NCBI RefSeq assembly: GCF_963974425.1 | Contig: NZ_CAXBCK010000018.1 | Coordinates: 1 to 64,000 of the forward strand | Length of the DNA: 64,000 bases | Reading direction: 5' to 3' | From: Marixanthomonas sp963974425 | GTDB taxonomy: Bacteria > Bacteroidota > Bacteroidia > Flavobacteriales > Flavobacteriaceae | Shown here: one piece after another, positions 53,093 to 61,749 of the stretch | How the letters are laid out: every line of letters starts with the position of its first letter | Numbering within the stretch: the first letter of the stretch is position 1 | Translations under genes and position numbers: made by a program | Notes under the pieces: model-generated | What the model was told of the DNA's origin: nothing | The model's input: the letters and a program-made list of their open reading frames with translations, nothing else | Database searches by the model: none

Positions 53093-54337
53093 TTATTTCT
53101 CAAATTCTTTTAGTGTTTTAGTAATAATAGAAACACAATCTAGTAATTGCTCTTCATTCATTACCAATGGTGGAGCAAATCGGATGATGTTCCCATGTGT
53201 TGGTTTTGCCAACAAACCATTATCACGTAATTTTAAGCACATATTCCAAGCGGTCTCGCTGTCTTCAGAATCGTTAATAACAATTGCGTTTAACAACCCT
53301 TTACCACGAACTAGTTTAACAATCGAACTAGTCTCGATGTACTTATTTAATTCACTTCTAAAAAGCTGACCAAGTTTCTCAGCATTTTCGGCTAAGTTTT
53401 CATCTTTTACAACATCTAAAGCTGCCATAGCAACTGCTGCTGCAACTGGATTACCACCAAAAGTAGAACCGTGATTTCCAGGACGAATAACGTTCATCAC
53501 TTCATCATCGGCTAATACTGCGGAAACTGGATACGCTCCACCACTCAACGCTTTACCTAAAATTAAAATATCAGGTTTTACATTTTCGTGATCCACTGCT
53601 AATAATTTTCCAGTACGTGCAATTCCGGTCTGTACTTCATCGGCGATAAACAAAACATTATTTGCTTCACAGATAGTTCTAGCCTCTTTTAAATAACCTT
53701 CAGAAGGCACATAAACTCCTGCTTCACCTTGTATAGGCTCTACCAAGAATCCTGCAACGTTTTTATTGTTTTCAATGGTCTTTTTTAAAGCATCTAAGTT
53801 ATCGTATTCAATTTTTGTGAATCCTTGTGTGTATGGACCAAAGTTGTTACGAGCTACTTCGTCATTTGAAAAAGAAATAATAGTAGTCGTTCTTCCGTGA
53901 AAGTTATTGGTACAAACAACGATTTCAGCTTCATTTTCTGAAATTCCCTTTTCCTCATATGCCCATTTTCTACAGATTTTTAAAGCCGTTTCTACTGCTT
54001 CAGCACCTGTATTCATAGGCAACAACTTATCAAAGTTGAAATATTCCGAAGCATATTTTTCATACTTTCCTAACATATCGTTATGAAAAGCACGTGAGGT
54101 TAAAGTTAATGTTTTAGCCTGTTTGTCCATTGCCTCAACAATTTTAGGGTGACAATGCCCTTGATTTACGGCACTATAAGCAGAAAGGAAATCGTAGTAT
54201 TTTTTTCCTTCTACATCCCAAACATAGACTCCTTCTCCCCTGTTCAATACAACAGGTAATGGATGGTAATTATGAGCTCCATACTTGTTTTCTAAATCAA
54301 TCGCATCTTGCGTAGCTTTTTTTTCTAAAACTGCCAT
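53093..54337 (-). CDS. rocD: Ornithine--oxo-acid transaminase
   Basis: The 414-aa PLP enzyme converts ornithine and a 2-oxo acid to glutamate semialdehyde and an amino acid, linking arginine catabolism to proline and glutamate. Asp233 (I-A-D-E-V-Q-T-G) and Lys262 (I-L-G-K-A-L-S-G-G), together with the N-F-H-G-R-T motif and the P-M-N-T-G-A-E-A-V-E-T region, are the class III aminotransferase set. The opening N-Y-H-P-L-P-V-V-L is characteristic for ornithine transaminases. It is a stand-alone gene. Confidence 0.92.
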   Translation of the reverse strand: MAVLEKKATQDAIDLENKYGAHNYHPLPVVLNRGEGVYVWDVEGKKYYDFLSAYSAVNQGHCHPKIVEAMDKQAKTLTLTSRAFHNDMLGKYEKYASEYFNFDKLLPMNTGAEAVETALKICRKWAYEEKGISENEAEIVVCTNNFHGRTTTIISFSNDEVARNNFGPYTQGFTKIEYDNLDALKKTIENNKNVAGFLVEPIQGEAGVYVPSEGYLKEARTICEANNVLFIADEVQTGIARTGKLLAVDHENVKPDILILGKALSGGAYPVSAVLADDEVMNVIRPGNHGSTFGGNPVAAAVAMAALDVVKDENLAENAEKLGQLFRSELNKYIETSSIVKLVRGKGLLNAIVINDSEDSETAWNMCLKLRDNGLLAKPTHGNIIRFAPPLVMNEEQLLDCVSIITKTLKEFEK

Positions 54338-54444
54338 TTTCTTTAATTATTTATCGTGTAACTACATTGATTCCTGCTTTGCGGAGAGAAATCATCCATA
54401 AAGGCGCAAGTTACTAAATATTCTATGTTTTTTGAAGCTACAAG

Positions 54445-54476
54445 TTGTTATAAAAAAGTTATAAATAGTACTTTTG
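54445..54476 (+). promoter_or_regulatory. Candidate promoter of rlmD, -33 and -7 elements
   Basis: TTG at 54445-54447 and TACTTTTG at 54469-54476 fit the Bacteroidota pattern TTTG/TTG with a 21-nt spacer to TAnnTTTG. The expected start site, about 7 nt downstream, falls at or beside the ATG at 54483, so the message may be leaderless. Confidence 0.5.
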
Positions 54477-54482
54477 CTGTCT

Positions 54483-55892
54483 ATGGCAAGACGCAATAAA
54501 CGTAAAGTATTTGAAGATCTAGAAGTGATTGATGCCGGAGCAAAAGGTAAAGCAGTCGCAAAAGCACCTGATGGACGGGTTATTTTTATAAACAACGCCA
54601 TTCCTGGCGATGTAGCTACAATTGAAACCTATAAAAAACGTAAATCCTATTATGAAGGGAATGCGGTAGCTTTTTCAACCTATTCTGATAAACGAGTAGA
54701 GCCTGTGTGCCAACATTTTGATACCTGTGGCGGGTGCAAATGGCAAAATATGGGCTATGAACATCAATTATACTTCAAACAAAAGGAAGTTGTTAATAAC
54801 TTACAAAGGCTAGGGAAAATTGATTTGCCCGAAGTTACCCCTATTTTAGGTTCAGAAGACATTTATTTTTACCGAAATAAAATGGAATTTTCCTTTAGCG
54901 ATAGTAAATGGCTTACAACAGAGCAAATTGAAAGCGGTGAAGTAATTGAAAACCGAAACGCCTTAGGGTTTCATAAACCCGGAATGTGGGATAAAATCAT
55001 CGATATAAAAAAATGTCATTTACAACGCGACCCTAGTAATGCGATCCGAAATTTTGTAAAAGAGAAAGCACAGGAATTAAACTTGTCCTTTTTCAACCCA
55101 AGAAAACAAGAAGGGTTTTTACGCACGTTAATGCTTCGTACCACTACTACTGGTGATGTGATGGTGTTGGTTCAGTTTTACTTTGAAGATGAAGCAAATC
55201 GTGAAAAGCTTTTAGACTCTATAACTGCTGAGTTTCCTGAAATCACTTCACTTCAATACGTGGTTAATAGTAAAGGAAATGATACTATTTACGATCAAGA
55301 CGTAATCTGTTACCACGGAAAAGATCATATAACTGAAGAAATGGAAGGACTGCAGTTTAAAATAAACGCAAAGTCTTTTTATCAAACCAATTCGGAACAA
55401 GCCTACGAACTGTACAAAATAACCCGTGATTTTGCCGGTTTAAAAGGTGATGAATTAGTGTACGACCTTTATACTGGAACGGGAACCATCGCTCAGTTTG
55501 TTGCTAAAAAGGCTGGAAAAGTAATTGGTGTAGAAGCCGTTCCAGATGCTATTGAAGCTGCTAAAGAAAATGCACAATTAAACAATATAGAAAACGTTGA
55601 ATTCTACGTAGGTGATATGAAAAAGGTGTTCAACGAAACCTTTATCAACACACATGGAAAACCAGATGTGGTAATTACCGATCCACCGCGTGATGGCATG
55701 CATACCGATGTAGTTATGCAGCTTTTAAAGTTATCACCAGAGAAAATTGTGTATGTAAGTTGTAATAGTGCTACACAAGCTAGAGATTTGGCTTTATTAG
55801 ACGAACGCTATAAAGTAACAAAAGTGCAACCGGTAGACATGTTTCCGCAAACACATCACGTGGAAAATGTTGTACTTTTGGAAAAACGATAA
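54483..55892 (+). CDS. rlmD: 23S rRNA (uracil-C5)-methyltransferase, RlmD/RumA type
   Basis: The 469-aa enzyme methylates a uracil of 23S rRNA. I start at the ATG at 54483 (M-A-R-R-N-K-R-K); a TTG three codons earlier is possible. The TRAM domain covers about residues 8-65. The Fe-S cysteines are C76, C82 and C85 in C-Q-H-F-D-T-C-G-G-C, with a fourth in K-K-C-H-L. The SAM domain has Y-D-L-Y-T-G-T-G-T-I-A, D-P-P-R-D-G-M and the catalytic Cys in V-S-C-N-S-A-T. It is followed by DUF6452 and DUF6048 genes. The exact target base is inferred from the family. Confidence 0.9.
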   Translation: MARRNKRKVFEDLEVIDAGAKGKAVAKAPDGRVIFINNAIPGDVATIETYKKRKSYYEGNAVAFSTYSDKRVEPVCQHFDTCGGCKWQNMGYEHQLYFKQKEVVNNLQRLGKIDLPEVTPILGSEDIYFYRNKMEFSFSDSKWLTTEQIESGEVIENRNALGFHKPGMWDKIIDIKKCHLQRDPSNAIRNFVKEKAQELNLSFFNPRKQEGFLRTLMLRTTTTGDVMVLVQFYFEDEANREKLLDSITAEFPEITSLQYVVNSKGNDTIYDQDVICYHGKDHITEEMEGLQFKINAKSFYQTNSEQAYELYKITRDFAGLKGDELVYDLYTGTGTIAQFVAKKAGKVIGVEAVPDAIEAAKENAQLNNIENVEFYVGDMKKVFNETFINTHGKPDVVITDPPRDGMHTDVVMQLLKLSPEKIVYVSCNSATQARDLALLDERYKVTKVQPVDMFPQTHHVENVVLLEKR

Positions 55893-55917
55893 CCTTCTTC
55901 GGAAGAATTTCGAAAAA

Positions 55918-56418
55918 ATGAATATGATAAAAAAAATCTGCTTCGCTTTCCTCATCTTGCTGGTCTTTCATGGCTGTACGCGTGATGATATTTGTCCGGA
56001 AACTACCCAAACCACTCCTCTACTTATCGTTACTTTTAAAAATGCAGCAATTCCTACGGAAGCAAAAGCAGCCAATGCATTAACTATTGAAACAACCTTA
56101 GAGGACAGCCAAATAGTACTTGATAACGAAACAACTGATTCTATCGCCATCCCCTTAAATACTGGAGCCGATTTAACTCGGTACCGATTTACCATTAACA
56201 CTGATAGTGTTCCCTCGCTTCCAAATTCCGATTTTGTGGAATTTTCTTATGGACGAGAAGATATTTATGTAAATCGCGCTTGTTCTTTTAAAACAATATA
56301 TAACAATTTACAAGCTAGTTTTGAAGATGATGGAGCTAATAATTGGATTTTTCAAATTAATGTAAACAATAATACAGTAGAAAATGAAAACGACACACAT
56401 ATTACTATTTTACATTAG
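55918..56418 (+). CDS. DUF6452 family lipoprotein
   Basis: I start at the ATG at 55918; a second ATG at 55924 is equally possible. The 166-aa product has a lipobox F-H-G-C (Cys about 19-21) and then T-R-D-D-I-C-P-E-T-T. It is a small beta-rich periplasmic lipoprotein of the DUF6452 type, which in flavobacteria lies between rlmD and a DUF6048 gene exactly as here. Its 3' end overlaps the next gene by 35 bp. The two probably act together in the envelope, but no function is known. Confidence 0.78.
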   Translation: MNMIKKICFAFLILLVFHGCTRDDICPETTQTTPLLIVTFKNAAIPTEAKAANALTIETTLEDSQIVLDNETTDSIAIPLNTGADLTRYRFTINTDSVPSLPNSDFVEFSYGREDIYVNRACSFKTIYNNLQASFEDDGANNWIFQINVNNNTVENENDTHITILH

Positions 56419-57097
56419 TGTTTTTTGTGTGTCATTTTCAACTTTGGCACAAGAAGACATTGAAAAAGAAGAGGCTGTTCTCGACTCTACAGTTACGAAT
56501 AACAAATATGGTATTCGGGTAGGTACAGATTTGTCTAAGTTTGCCCGAACTGCTTTTGAAAAAGGCTATTCAGGCTTTGAATTGATGGGAGATTTTAGGG
56601 TGACCGAAAAATTTTATGCAGCAGCAGAAATAGGAAATGAAAAAAAAGAACGGTTTGAAGATAATTTAAACTCCATAACCACCGGAAGCTACGCTAAATT
56701 AGGTTTTGATTATAACGCCTACAACAACTGGATAGGAATGGAAAATGCTATTTTCGCTGGGTTACGCTACGGTTTTTCTACTTTTAAACAAGAATTACTA
56801 TCGTATCAAGTTTATACTACCAATCAAGATTTTCCGCAGACTTTTAAAGAGAACCCCGTTGAATATAAAGGATTAACAGGTCATTGGCTAGAATTGATTG
56901 TTGGGATTAAAACTGAAATCTTAAACAATCTATACCTTTCAGTAAATCTGCAGTTAAAGCGTAAATTAGGAGAAGACGAGCCTGATAATTTTGGCAACCT
57001 TTACATCCCTGGCTTTAATAGAACCTATGACTTTAGTGAATTTGGTGTAGGCTACGGTTACACTATTTCATATTTAATTCCAATTTTTAAGAAGTAA
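56384..57097 (+). CDS. DUF6048 family outer-membrane beta-barrel-like protein
   Basis: The 237-aa protein has a signal peptide ending T-L-A-Q. The domain has Y-G-I-R-V-G-T-D-L-S-K-F-A-R-T, E-L-M-G-D-F-R-V-T-E-K-F-Y and G-L-R-Y-G-F-S-T. It has alternating strands and an aromatic ending (V-G-Y-G-Y-T-I-S-Y), which suggests an outer-membrane barrel. This matches DUF6048. It overlaps the DUF6452 gene by 35 bp, so the two are coupled and may form a pair, lipoprotein and barrel. Role unknown. Confidence 0.8.
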   Translation: MKTTHILLFYISVFCVSFSTLAQEDIEKEEAVLDSTVTNNKYGIRVGTDLSKFARTAFEKGYSGFELMGDFRVTEKFYAAAEIGNEKKERFEDNLNSITTGSYAKLGFDYNAYNNWIGMENAIFAGLRYGFSTFKQELLSYQVYTTNQDFPQTFKENPVEYKGLTGHWLELIVGIKTEILNNLYLSVNLQLKRKLGEDEPDNFGNLYIPGFNRTYDFSEFGVGYGYTISYLIPIFKK

Positions 57098-57136
57098 AAA
57101 ATGTGTTGAAATAAAGTTTTGCTTTATTGCTAAAAC

Positions 57137-57940
57137 TTAATATCGCCAATGCCGCTCTTTGTTGAGTTCTTCTTCTTTTTCAATTTCTTTTTCCGGGATA
57201 ACCTTTAAAAAGGAAGGATGTTGTTCAATAGCATATTCCAACTTTTCAACAATTTCTTGTACCGTGTCGTTTTCGTAATCTATATCCAACGGTTCTTTAA
57301 TTTCCATAGATTGTAGAATACCTCGTTTTTTAATACGGATTCCTTTTTTATCAAAAGAACGTCTAAAACCATCAATAACAATAGGAACAACAATAGGTTT
57401 GTTCTTCTTAATAATGTGCGCTGTTCCACGCCGTATAGGCTTCCACGGTTTTGTAGTACCCTGTGGGAATGTAATTACCCACCCATCATTCAATGCCGTA
57501 GTAATGCTACTTACATCGCTCATTTTTACTTGACGGTTCACTTCTTCACCTTTAGCTCGCCAAGTACGCTCAATACTCACAGAACCTGCGTATGCCAGTA
57601 TTTTTGGCAACAATCCAGATTTCATAGTTTCCTTGGCAGCTACAAAATAAATATTCATTTTAGGATTCCAGAGATACCCTATGTTTTCAATAGTATCTAC
57701 TCTCCCACTCAAACTGGCGTTAAAGACATGGAACATAGCAACCACATCGGCAAAGTACGTTTGGTGGTTAGATACAAACAGCACATTTGTATCGGGTAAG
57801 TTTTTAATAATCTCACTACCTTCTATCTGTAAGGTGTTAAACCCTTTAAAACGCCTATGTGTTGCAGCACCCAGAATACGGATGAGCCATTTTTTTAAGA
57901 ATAATATATGTCCGAAAGGATTTTTTTTAAAAAGCCCCAT
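57137..57940 (-). CDS. 1-acyl-sn-glycerol-3-phosphate acyltransferase (PlsC type)
   Basis: The 267-aa membrane-associated enzyme transfers acyl groups in phospholipid synthesis. The catalytic motif N-H-Q-T-Y-F-A-D matches the NHxxxxD form. The usual F-P-E-G-T-R is F-P-Q-G-T-T here, with Gln in place of the conserved Glu, a variant also seen in flavobacterial homologues. The region R-T-W-R-A-K-G-E and V-P-I-V-I-D-G-F also fit. The start is the first ATG in the frame. It lies 67 bp downstream of the NUDIX gene on the same strand. Confidence 0.85.
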   Translation of the reverse strand: MGLFKKNPFGHILFLKKWLIRILGAATHRRFKGFNTLQIEGSEIIKNLPDTNVLFVSNHQTYFADVVAMFHVFNASLSGRVDTIENIGYLWNPKMNIYFVAAKETMKSGLLPKILAYAGSVSIERTWRAKGEEVNRQVKMSDVSSITTALNDGWVITFPQGTTKPWKPIRRGTAHIIKKNKPIVVPIVIDGFRRSFDKKGIRIKKRGILQSMEIKEPLDIDYENDTVQEIVEKLEYAIEQHPSFLKVIPEKEIEKEEELNKERHWRY

Positions 57941-58007
57941 AAAAAGATCTCCATTTTTTTAACCCTTAAAATTTGGGTCGAAATGCAAAGATACTAAATT
58001 TAACGGC

Positions 58008-58649
58008 TTATAGCGCCTGTTTTAGCAGTTCACGTACCTCACTCAACATCATAGCAGTAGCGCCCCAAACTACATGTCCGTTAAGTAAAAAGGCCGGTAC
58101 GTCAATATTAGTTGCATATGAAGTGGTTATTTTTTTGGTCACAAGGGTTTTATCATCCATAAATAGTGATAACGGTACTTCAATTAATGCTTCAACTTCA
58201 TCATCTTGCGGGATAAAAGTGGGCGTAGTATTAGTTAAACCAAGAAAAGGCTGTACAAAAAAATTACTGGGTGGAATGTAAATTTCGGTTAGTTCTTTCA
58301 ATACAGTTACTACATTTCGTGATACGCCTACCTCTTCTTCAGTTTCTCGCAGTGCAGCTTCCATAAGCGAATCGTCTTCTGGTTCTATCTTTCCTCCAGG
58401 AAACCCAACTTGTGCAGAATGCACTCCTTTGTAGGTTCTACGTAAAATAAGGATGATATGTGTTTCATTAGTTTCTGAAGGGTAAAACAATGCCATTACA
58501 CCTGCTTTGCGCGCGTTCTGTTTTAACCTAGCTTGTTCTTTTAATTCTTTTAGGCGTTCTACAGGTGCCATTTTAAATTGGATTGCTTCGCCGGGCAGCT
58601 CCATTTTTTTTACCTTTACAATCCTTTCTTCAAATGATGAAAAATCCAT
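58008..58649 (-). CDS. NUDIX hydrolase, coenzyme A pyrophosphatase-like
   Basis: The 213-aa enzyme has the full NUDIX box G-x5-E-x7-R-E-U-x-E-E-x-G-U: G-K-I-E-P-E-D-D, then A-L-R-E-T-E-E-E-V-G (about residues 95-117). Before it, the segment Q-V-G-F-P-G-G and the L-L-K-Q... C-terminal helices resemble CoA pyrophosphatases (NudL/YeaB type). Its start codon is separated by a single base from the start of the divergent cyclophilin gene. Upstream promoter and ribosome-binding regions therefore lie inside the neighbour. Substrate is inferred from the family. Confidence 0.85.
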   Translation of the reverse strand: MDFSSFEERIVKVKKMELPGEAIQFKMAPVERLKELKEQARLKQNARKAGVMALFYPSETNETHIILILRRTYKGVHSAQVGFPGGKIEPEDDSLMEAALRETEEEVGVSRNVVTVLKELTEIYIPPSNFFVQPFLGLTNTTPTFIPQDDEVEALIEVPLSLFMDDKTLVTKKITTSYATNIDVPAFLLNGHVVWGATAMMLSEVRELLKQAL

Positions 58650-58650
58650 T

Positions 58651-59403
58651 ATGAAATACTTAAGTTACCTTTTATTGACCGCTGTTCTGCTTCTAACAAG
58701 CTGTGAAGATAAGAAAAACGCTTCCGAAGTAAAAACAGAAACTACCGCAGAAAGCAAAACAACTTCAGAAAAAAAATCAACTTCCACAAAAGACACAACA
58801 ACTCTTGATACTTCTGAAAATGAAGAAAAGGAAGAAACTATTGGTGCTGGATATCCAAAAATAACGCAAGAAAACCTTTCTGAATTTTTAACAAAGTACG
58901 GAAAGGAAAATCCAGAAACTAAAGTAAAAATAGCTACACGACTAGGCGATATTGTTATCGACCTTTATGAAGACACTCCGCTACACCGAGCTAATTTTAT
59001 CTATTTAGTGAAACAAGGATATTTTAATGAAACGTTTTTTCACCGTATTGTGCCAAACTTTATTATTCAAGGCGGTAACAGCGACTTACCTTCTACAAAC
59101 GAAAAGAGGTTTAAATTGGGTGACGATTACCTAATACCTGCTGAAATTAACGGCCGAAATCATTTTAAGGGCTCAGTAAGCGGTGCGAAAGAATATCGTG
59201 AAAATCCTGATAAAAAATCAGCTCCATTTGAGTTTTTCATTTTCTTAGGCCCTCAAACTTCCACTGGTCATTTAAACGGTAACTACACAGTATTTGGGCG
59301 AGTAACACAAGGAATGAATGTGGTCGAAAAAATTGCAGCGTTGCCTTCAGATGAAGGTGATTGGCCGTTACAAAACGTTTATATCGAAGCCGAGGTCTTA
59401 TAG
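58651..59403 (+). CDS. Cyclophilin-type peptidyl-prolyl isomerase, lipoprotein
   Basis: The 250-aa protein starts at the ATG at 58651. A longer frame would run back through the NUDIX gene, and the lipobox L-T-S-C (Cys18) places the true start here. After a Ser/Thr/Lys-rich linker (about 20-70) comes a cyclophilin domain (about 95-250), with F-F-H-R-I-V-P-N-F-I-I-Q-G-G, F-K-G-S-V-S-G-A, F-F-I-F-L-G and T-V-F-G-R-V-T-Q-G. It is a periplasmic folding catalyst. Divergent from the NUDIX gene with 1 bp between start codons. Confidence 0.9.
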   Translation: MKYLSYLLLTAVLLLTSCEDKKNASEVKTETTAESKTTSEKKSTSTKDTTTLDTSENEEKEETIGAGYPKITQENLSEFLTKYGKENPETKVKIATRLGDIVIDLYEDTPLHRANFIYLVKQGYFNETFFHRIVPNFIIQGGNSDLPSTNEKRFKLGDDYLIPAEINGRNHFKGSVSGAKEYRENPDKKSAPFEFFIFLGPQTSTGHLNGNYTVFGRVTQGMNVVEKIAALPSDEGDWPLQNVYIEAEVL

Positions 59404-59405
59404 TC

Positions 59406-60029
59406 TTATAGCCTAATATTCTCTTCTTCTTTATAAATTGTAGGAAATGATAGATTAAAAGTAACTGCCAATAAGCGAATTACAATAACGATAGCACCAG
59501 ATATTACAACAACCCAATCTACTAGCAATGGCGTTTTTAACAATAAAAAATACGCTATACCACCTAAAATACAAGCTGTTGCATATATTTCTTTTCTGAA
59601 GATAATAGGAATTTCATTACATAAAATATCACGAAGTACTCCACCAAAACAAGCAGACATTGTTCCCAAAGCGACACAGATTAACGGTGGTAATCCTACT
59701 GAAATCCCTTTTTCAACTCCTACAACGGTATAAAGCGCAATCCCAATAGTATCAAACAAAAACAGCGAACGACGTACGTAGCTCAATTTCTTCCGAAGTA
59801 TTACCGCAACAACCGCCGAACCAATTATAACATACAAATAAGTTAAATTACGCATCCAAGCAATGTTAGCATCGATTAATACGTCACGAAGCGTACCACC
59901 ACCAACAGCCGTAACAAACCCAATGATAAGAATACCAAAAGGGTCCAACTTTTTTCTCATAGCTGTCAACACCCCAGAAATGGTAAAGGCTACCGTACCT
60001 AAAATATCAATTACAAATGTGAGTGTCAT
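59406..60029 (-). CDS. Trimeric intracellular cation channel (TRIC/UPF0126) family protein
   Basis: The 207-aa membrane protein has two copies of the UPF0126 unit: G-V-L-T-A-M-R-K-K-L-D-P-F-G near 20-33 with G-G-G-T-L-R-D near 44-50, and A-C-F-G-G-V-L-R-D near 130-138. About seven helices are predicted. TRIC channels conduct potassium or other monovalent ions; bacterial roles are less clear. Its start overlaps the stop of the RDD gene by 4 bp (60026-60029), so they are coupled. Confidence 0.85.
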   Translation of the reverse strand: MTLTFVIDILGTVAFTISGVLTAMRKKLDPFGILIIGFVTAVGGGTLRDVLIDANIAWMRNLTYLYVIIGSAVVAVILRKKLSYVRRSLFLFDTIGIALYTVVGVEKGISVGLPPLICVALGTMSACFGGVLRDILCNEIPIIFRKEIYATACILGGIAYFLLLKTPLLVDWVVVISGAIVIVIRLLAVTFNLSFPTIYKEEENIRL

Positions 60030-60739
60030 AGTTGCTGGGTATAGTAGTTATAATCTTTTATTACAGTATCAATAAAGGTAAGCGGTGTTGTTTCATATTG
60101 AACTTCCATCACTTTTGAAACCCGTTTTGAAAGTTTTAAAATAACATTGTGGTTCCCATTGTATTTAGCTTGCTGAAACATGTTTTTAATGGTTTGCATT
60201 TCAGCATCGGTAAATATAGTTACTTGTGGATACACAGGGTTGTAATTATCAGGTAAATCCGTCAATATAGTTTGTGCAAACGAAACAGTTTTCTTTTCTG
60301 AAATCACCGTTGTGGCAGCAGCTAAATCCCCCAAGCGTTGTCCCCTTCCATTAAATAGAATAACCACCAAAGCCACAGCACCACTTAAAATAGTGATATC
60401 AATTACTCGCAATAGCCATCGTATTAAATAGTTTGAGAAGGCAGGTTTAGAACCGTCAACTTTTACTACACGTATTTTCATCACAGCTTTTCCGGGACTT
60501 TGTCCGTTCCAAAATTGTTCCCACAGCAAATGATATAATAACAAAGGCAGCATAATTGTCATTCCCAACAAAAACGAATCTGAAAAAAAATCAAGTGAAC
60601 TGAACAAAATAGAAGCCAGCAAGATATATATAAACATGATTCCCGAATCGATTAAAAATGCCAATATGCGATCGCCTACTCCGGCAACATTCTGCACAAT
60701 ATTTACATTTTGCGCTGTTTCTATTTGAAATTTATCCAT
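60026..60739 (-). CDS. RDD family membrane protein
   Basis: I choose the ATG at 60737-60739 (M-D-K-F-Q-I-E-T-A-Q-N-V). A longer version to 60796 would overlap the divergent SpoIIM gene. The 237-aa protein starts with N-I-V-Q-N-V-A-G-V-G-D-R-I-L-A-F-L-I-D-S, the RDD entry helix. Further on come W-N-G-Q-S-P-G-K-A-V-M-K-I-R-V-V and I-R-W-L-L-R-V-I-D-I. Function is unknown; RDD proteins often neighbour transport or envelope genes. It shares the 35-bp gap with the SpoIIM gene, so the divergent promoters are compact. Confidence 0.85.
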   Translation of the reverse strand: MDKFQIETAQNVNIVQNVAGVGDRILAFLIDSGIMFIYILLASILFSSLDFFSDSFLLGMTIMLPLLLYHLLWEQFWNGQSPGKAVMKIRVVKVDGSKPAFSNYLIRWLLRVIDITILSGAVALVVILFNGRGQRLGDLAAATTVISEKKTVSFAQTILTDLPDNYNPVYPQVTIFTDAEMQTIKNMFQQAKYNGNHNVILKLSKRVSKVMEVQYETTPLTFIDTVIKDYNYYTQQL

Positions 60740-60774
60740 GAAAACTGTTTCTTTGAAAGAAAATACACAACCCC

Positions 60775-61749
60775 ATGCGCGAGGCCGCATTTGCAAAGCA
60801 AAATAAAGACAAATGGTTAAAATTTGAAAGCGTTCTTCGGAATAATATTCAAATTAATCCTGACGAGCTAAGTGCTTTGTACGTAGAAGTTACCGATCAC
60901 CTTAGCTACGCTCAGACATTCTACCCTAATAGTAATACGGCGCAGTACCTCAATAACCTATCGGTATTAGCACATCAAAAAATATATAAAACCAAACGAG
61001 AGTCACGAAAACGCTTTATTACGTTCTATACTAAAGAGTTTCCGCTGTTTTTTGCACAACACCATAAACAGTTATTAATCGCATTTATAACGTTTGCACT
61101 TTTTGCAGTGGTTGGGGCTTATTCAGCAGCAACCGATTCAGACTTTGTACGCCTTATTCTTGGCAATGGATACGTAAATATGACCTTAGAAAATATTGAA
61201 AACGGTGATCCTATGGCTGTTTACAAGAAAATGGAATCCACAGATATGTTTCTGGGTATTACCATCAATAACATCCGCGTAGCGTTATTTGCCTTTTCCC
61301 TTGGAGTATTTTTGAGCCTTGGCACCTTATTTATCGTAATGCGAAACGCTGTTATGTTAGGTTCGTTTCAATACTTTTTTTACGATCAAGGACTGCTTTG
61401 GGAATCAGCCCGCACCATCTGGATTCATGGAACAATTGAAATATCGGTAATCATCATTGCCTCTTGTGCCGGTCTCGTCATGGGCAATGGTATTTTATTT
61501 CCTGGAACATATACAAGGTTGCAATCCTTTGCTAAAGGCGCTAAAGATGGACTTAAAATATTAATTAGCACCATTCCCTTCTTTATCATTGCTGGGTTTT
61601 TGGAAGGTTTTGTAACCCGACATACCGAAATGCCAGACTGGCTCGCTATTTTAATAATTGGCGGCTCGCTAAGCCTTATCATATTTTATTACGTTATTTA
61701 CCCCATTAAATTAAAACGAAAACATGAAGAACGATTACGTGAACTTTAA
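60775..61749 (+). CDS. Stage II sporulation protein M (SpoIIM) family membrane protein
   Basis: The 324-aa protein begins M-R-E-A-A-F-A-K-Q-N-K-D-K-W. It has an N-terminal soluble helical part (1-105), five or six membrane helices from about 105 on, and the conserved segment F-F-L/S-L-G-T-L-F-I-V-M-R-N-A-V-M-L-G. It ends K-L-K-R-K-H-E-E-R-L-R. In Bacillus SpoIIM is a peptidoglycan remodelling anchor; in Gram-negative bacteria similar proteins occur next to RDD, DUF4129 and MoxR genes, as here. The next gene overlaps its 3' end by 26 bp. Confidence 0.85.
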   Translation: MREAAFAKQNKDKWLKFESVLRNNIQINPDELSALYVEVTDHLSYAQTFYPNSNTAQYLNNLSVLAHQKIYKTKRESRKRFITFYTKEFPLFFAQHHKQLLIAFITFALFAVVGAYSAATDSDFVRLILGNGYVNMTLENIENGDPMAVYKKMESTDMFLGITINNIRVALFAFSLGVFLSLGTLFIVMRNAVMLGSFQYFFYDQGLLWESARTIWIHGTIEISVIIIASCAGLVMGNGILFPGTYTRLQSFAKGAKDGLKILISTIPFFIIAGFLEGFVTRHTEMPDWLAILIIGGSLSLIIFYYVIYPIKLKRKHEERLREL

